Below are positions 60,001 to 64,000 of a DNA stretch of 64,000 nucleotides, piece by piece. The translations under genes and the position numbers were made by a program. The stretch is from Gonium pectorale (taxonomy: Eukaryota; Chlorophyta; Chlorophyceae; Chlamydomonadales; Volvocaceae), in contig LSYV01000021.1 of NCBI GenBank assembly GCA_001584585.1, positions 876,340 through 940,339 on the forward strand, written 5' to 3'. Position 1 is the stretch's first letter; every line of letters begins with the position of its first letter. The notes under the pieces are model-generated. The model did not search any database. It saw nothing but the letters and a program-made list of their open reading frames with translations, and was not told where the DNA came from.

Positions 60001-63000
60001 GATATGTCCTGGACGGTGTACTGCCGAACGTTGCCGCGCAGTGCAGTGATGTTAAGAAGGCATACCGTAGGGCAAGACAGGCGAGAGCATCACGTGCGGG
60101 GCTGCTCAGATGTTGTACGGTGCCCTTCTTTCATAGCTAAGAGATGCATCTTGCCGACCAAGCACGGTGCCGGCTAGGGATCATTACGCGCTTGTGAGTG
60201 CCAGGCCGTTACCTGAGCCGGGTGCCGCATCGGAGCTGGCCCCCAAGGTGGTCGTAGACGGTGCGTCACTGGCCAGCGTGACCTGGACGTCACCCGGCAG
60301 CCTGGCGGGGCGAACATGCGCAGGCGGAGGGTAGAAGGCCGGGTTAGCACGAGTATGCAACATATGGCAGCGATGGCGGCGGGCTCGACGTTCCGTCTGC
60401 TTACACCGTGGCGTCCGAGCCGTGCAGGCGGAACGTGTCCCCACGGCACCATTCCTGCCACATCCCGCACAGACGTATGGCTTGGAGTCCACCGTCCGAA
60501 TTTCCATCCATCCAGTTCACATAAAGGTGGACGCGCACGTTGGCATTCTAACTCATGGACGTGTGTACGCACCGCAAAACGGATGCGGCTTCTTGGCGGA
60601 TGTCTCCGGCCTTGATGGACTTCGCGGGGCCTGAGGGCCCCGTTGAAGAGTCCGTGTCCAGCACCCCTCCGGCGCCATGGGAACCAGCCACGCTGCCTTT
60701 GGCGGGTCGGCGATCCCGCGCCATCATGCGCCGACGACGGCGGTGCCAGAGGAGCAGGAACGCCACAACTGCCAGCGCCAGGCCTGAGAGGTGCAGGCAG
60801 TTGGAACCACAGGGTTGCTGGATGTCACGAGCACTGAAGGGCGGATGACAACCACGATCAGAAGTGAACAACCCTCGGAGCCATCCTCGCCGTGATGCAG
60901 CAGATTCCTCCATATGCACGCAAACCCCCGTCCCCGAACACGCACCTCCCCCAACAGCGCCGCCGACGATGGCTCCCATTGGCACAGCCGAATCGTTGCC
61001 TCGGTCCTCGGTCCTGACGGTGACCGGTAATACCGGCGTTGGCGGCGGCAGTGAGGCCAGCTGCTCCGGCGGCGACGGCCGCAGCGCCCCTCCCACCCAC
61101 GCAGTCATGCAGCCCAACGCGCCGTATCGAATAAGACAGTCGCCGGGAAGGACTGTTTCGCAGCCGTACGTTAGGTTCTGTAAGTGGGCGGCATATCCTT
61201 GGTACCTCTGCGTAACAATGGAAGCAGAACTAGAACTGAAACGGGGCGCTTCCTGATTCCACGCAGAAGGAAGCGAGCGGGGAATGTAACAGAACTCAAA
61301 CATGACGCGGCCCCACTCCACGCCAGCGTCCTTCTTTAGCAAGTACTGGGACACACGGTCAACGCACGCCTGCATTACCAGGTAGTATACAAAAGAGCCG
61401 GCTGGAGACGTGGCCTGCGCCCACCGTCACCCGATTGTCTACCTTGGTCATGCCTTGGGCCTCGGCAGCCGTCTGCCCGGGAAGTGTTCGTCAAGGCGCC
61501 GCACGCCGTTAACACGGAGAGGAGGGGTCACTGGGCACTCCAAATCCGGGGGGTCCCACGTGAGCGACATTCGTGCTCGGATCCCCATCCTACTCATGGA
61601 ACAATCCAAACACAGGGGACTCCGCGTGCAAGCTGCGCGTCCTGGGCGCCGGTGCGGCCTTTGACCGCCAGATAGCCTTCCGGGTGGGTGAGCGCTCGAT
61701 CAGCGGTGGCACCGGCAAACACAGAGCACGAGGCAAATACCGTCCATTGCGCTAAGCAGCCGCAGCACCGCACTCACTTGTTCCTGGTTGCTTGCGGCCG
61801 TCGTGACGATGCCTGCAAAGTCTGTAAACACGCCGTACTGCGACCAGCACCGGCGCTCGAACGGCACTATTGACGGCGGTGTGTCGACACCGCTCACGTT
61901 GACGCAATCCGCGGCTTGCGGCAGCCCCAGCTGCACCAGCTGTGCCGGCCCGGGCAGCCACCGCGGCCGGTCGATGCTTGTGGTGAGCTGCCACGGCAAC
62001 GGTTGCAAAGGGGCGGCAGCTAATAGGATGACCGGTGGTGGCAGTGCGCATTAGCAGAGCCGGCAGCTGGCAGGGATGGCTGATCGATGGACCCGTGAGA
62101 CAGACAGCACGCCCAACATATGGACTGACAGGCGTAGGCGTGTAATCGGTATACATGCACTGCCCTACTACGTATCTGCGGTTGGCACCATGGCGATCGT
62201 GTCCTGCTGGCACCAGGCTGTTGTCCGCATGACCCTCGGCCGGGGTCGCTCTGGGTCGGCGGCAGGGCTGTATGTGCCCCGGGACAGGCCACACCCGGGA
62301 CGTACACACGTTACGCAGCCCGTGCGCTACCCTGGCGTGCCCTGCGTGCACTACCGGCGCCTCGCCTCCTCGCGCCGGCCCCGAGAGCCCCACATAAAAC
62401 TCACCAGCGTCTGAATCTCCGCGGGGTAGCAGACATCTGCAGCGAGCACAGAGCACAGGAGATTAGAGGACGGGCCGACCCCACTGCTCACGGGCTTGCC
62501 ATGTTTGGCTATGCCTCACAACGCTTCATGCCTGGGCAGTATCGGCCCTCCTGCCCAAGCATCGTCACGAGCGTACACGGTTCATGAGCACAGGGCGAGC
62601 CCAGCGTCAGCACTGCCCTCGGGCTGCCCAGTACTTGAACACAAGCGGCTGAGCCACCGGGGGTCTGTTCCCGTCCACATGCTGGGCCTTGGGCTCCTCG
62701 TCGGCCGGGTCAAACCCTGGACGCCAACACGACAGCGTGTATGTTTGTGCTGCAGGCAGGCTGGCGCAGCCAACAAGCAGGCGCGCTCGTAATTCCGAGC
62801 CGTCGCGATCCAGGGCTAGCACGTCCCCCTAGGCTCACCAAGTACGCCGAAGCAGTCGATCGCCCGCAGGGTGCTGTCAGTGCCATCCGGAGAGGGAGCT
62901 AGGATGAGGTTTTCAGGTGAATTATTCGTGTCCCTGGTGGGCGGATGAAGGGGCATGGGTTGTAGGGTACCTTGGCATGAGAGCTGAGAGTTGAGGGAGC

Positions 63001-64000
63001 AAAGCAAGTATGACTTGTGTGTATACGCACACAGCCGCTGCATTTCCACACACCCTAGCACGCACATAAGGGCCCATCGCCGCCGCTGCGAACCAAACAA
63101 ACGCCGATGGGTACGGTACAGAATGCGCCGGCACACAAACGGTCTTGCCTGTCTGACGTACCCGGAGAAGAAGCGTATACCCACTAATCGCTTCAGCGTA
63201 ATCACCACACGGTAACCAAGCCGTACCTGCGGAACGGAGAGGCCGGGGGCGGACATGGAAACGACGGCCGGTCACGCCGGGACACAGTATGATTTCTGTT
63301 AATGGGCTCAGAGCTCCGTCGGGACGCCAGCGGCCCTCAACGTATCGGCCCTTGGGTGCGTGAGTGACCAGCATGCCCCTTACTCCCCTGAGCGCTGCCC
63401 ACCGTCGCCTCGTTGGCCCCACAGTTAAGTCGGTGTCCTGAGGCCCTTGAGGTCCTTGCGGCCCGCCCTCACCCCCTCACTCGCCCCGCTAGCTGAACGA
63501 TTGTTCCAGACATTTATACGCGCCTTCCATTTCTGGAAGTTTGCGTCGACCATGAACAGCCTCTCCCCGGGTGCTGAGCTGCCGAGCAACGTAACGTTGC
63601 GCTCCAACGGGATGGGCGAGGGGAGGCCATCAAAATCGCTGGCCTGCAGCACGATGTCCGCCGTCACCACTCCAATGTTAACCGTTGGATCCGCGGCCGC
63701 TAGCGCAATGTCTGTGTGTGTGTGTGGTGGGGGGGGGGGCTGGAGCGGGTAAGCGGTTTACAAGGGTGACCGTGGGGAATGTAGCAGGGTACTGCGACCC
63801 CCCGACCGTTGTTCCAGAGCAGGGTACTGCGACCCGAGCGTTAGTCCAAGCTTGCAACTGCACTTGTTGCAAATAAGCTTGCTGTGCGCGCTGTACCCGG
63901 CGCTGACCTCTTCCCGTCGAGAGGTTCACGCTCCGCCCACTCGCTCCTCCTGCCACAGCAAGTATCAAAAGAGCGAAGGCCACCGCAGTATCCTCCCTGT
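57014..64000 (-). CDS. receptor-like TKL protein kinase, 5' end cut by the window
   Basis: This is a transmembrane Ser/Thr (tyrosine-kinase-like) receptor kinase. From the right edge it reads a signal-peptide-like segment (FALLILAVAGGASG), then an extracellular exon with ADIVLQASDFDGLPSP and IPLERNVTLLGSSAPG, then further extracellular pieces (DSTLRAIDCFGVL, DVCYPAEIQTL, ERRCWSQYGVFTDFAGIVTT). A membrane helix (MGAIVGGAVGG and LALAVVAFLLLW, followed by RRRRR) is split by an intron. The cytoplasmic linker leads to the kinase domain, with exon 59902-59343 GKGGFGRVVEG and VAVKLI, then HRDLKPGN, DFGLSR, GTPEYMAPELY, VDVYAYGVLLWAML and the final exon 57175-57014 RACWDQIPQRRPAASELV. All catalytic motifs are intact. 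A short exon at about 57423-57455 uses an odd GTTGCG donor and is less certain. The start codon lies beyond 64000. The extracellular domain resembles those of many Chlamydomonas kinases of unknown ligand. Confidence 0.85.

Overview
The window looks like nuclear DNA of a volvocine or Chlamydomonas-like green alga, from a draft assembly. The evidence is high GC, protein genes cut into many short exons with clean GT...GCAG introns, TGTAA polyadenylation-type signals after several stop codons, Ala/Gly/Gln-rich low-complexity protein, and two runs of N (18060-18079 and 33199-33752). Nothing bacterial, plasmid-like or phage-like is visible. Exon models were built by hand from splice sites and reading phase. 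Several close to an exact multiple of three over 3 to 11 exons.

Layout from left to right. 1-105 (-) is a possible exon running off the edge. 2251-8107 (+) is a dynamin/Mx-type large GTPase gene that splices perfectly but carries one in-frame TAA. 10500-12962 (-) is a protein with an N-terminal starch-binding CBM20 domain and no transit peptide. 14135-18269 (+) is a protein with a C-terminal SAP domain and an otherwise unrecognised body. 20598-22508 (-) is a small unrecognised protein. 22967-24857 (+) is a papain-family cysteine protease with a granulin domain, like plant RD21. 26363-34955 (+) is the autophagy scaffold ATG11, interrupted by the large N gap. 37460-38181 (+) is a small coiled-coil protein. 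39059-44981 (+) is an ABC1/UbiB-type atypical kinase, probably organellar. 48186-53247 (+) has a CBM20 domain, a coiled coil and a last exon resembling a Rubisco-binding motif. 57014-64000 (-) is a receptor-like TKL kinase, cut at its 5' end by the window edge.

These are independent eukaryotic genes, not an operon. Two themes recur: starch binding (two unrelated CBM20 proteins) and membrane or proteolytic turnover (dynamin, ATG11, vacuolar-type protease). The most interesting candidate is the CBM20/coiled-coil gene at 48186-53247. Its architecture resembles the SAGA-type pyrenoid proteins that link Rubisco to the starch sheath, but it is much shorter.

Intergenic DNA and introns hold a small dispersed repeat family (about 2791, 7718, 36956 and 46150), a second short motif shared by three introns, and several minisatellites. 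No tRNA, rRNA, CRISPR array or intact transposon was recognised.
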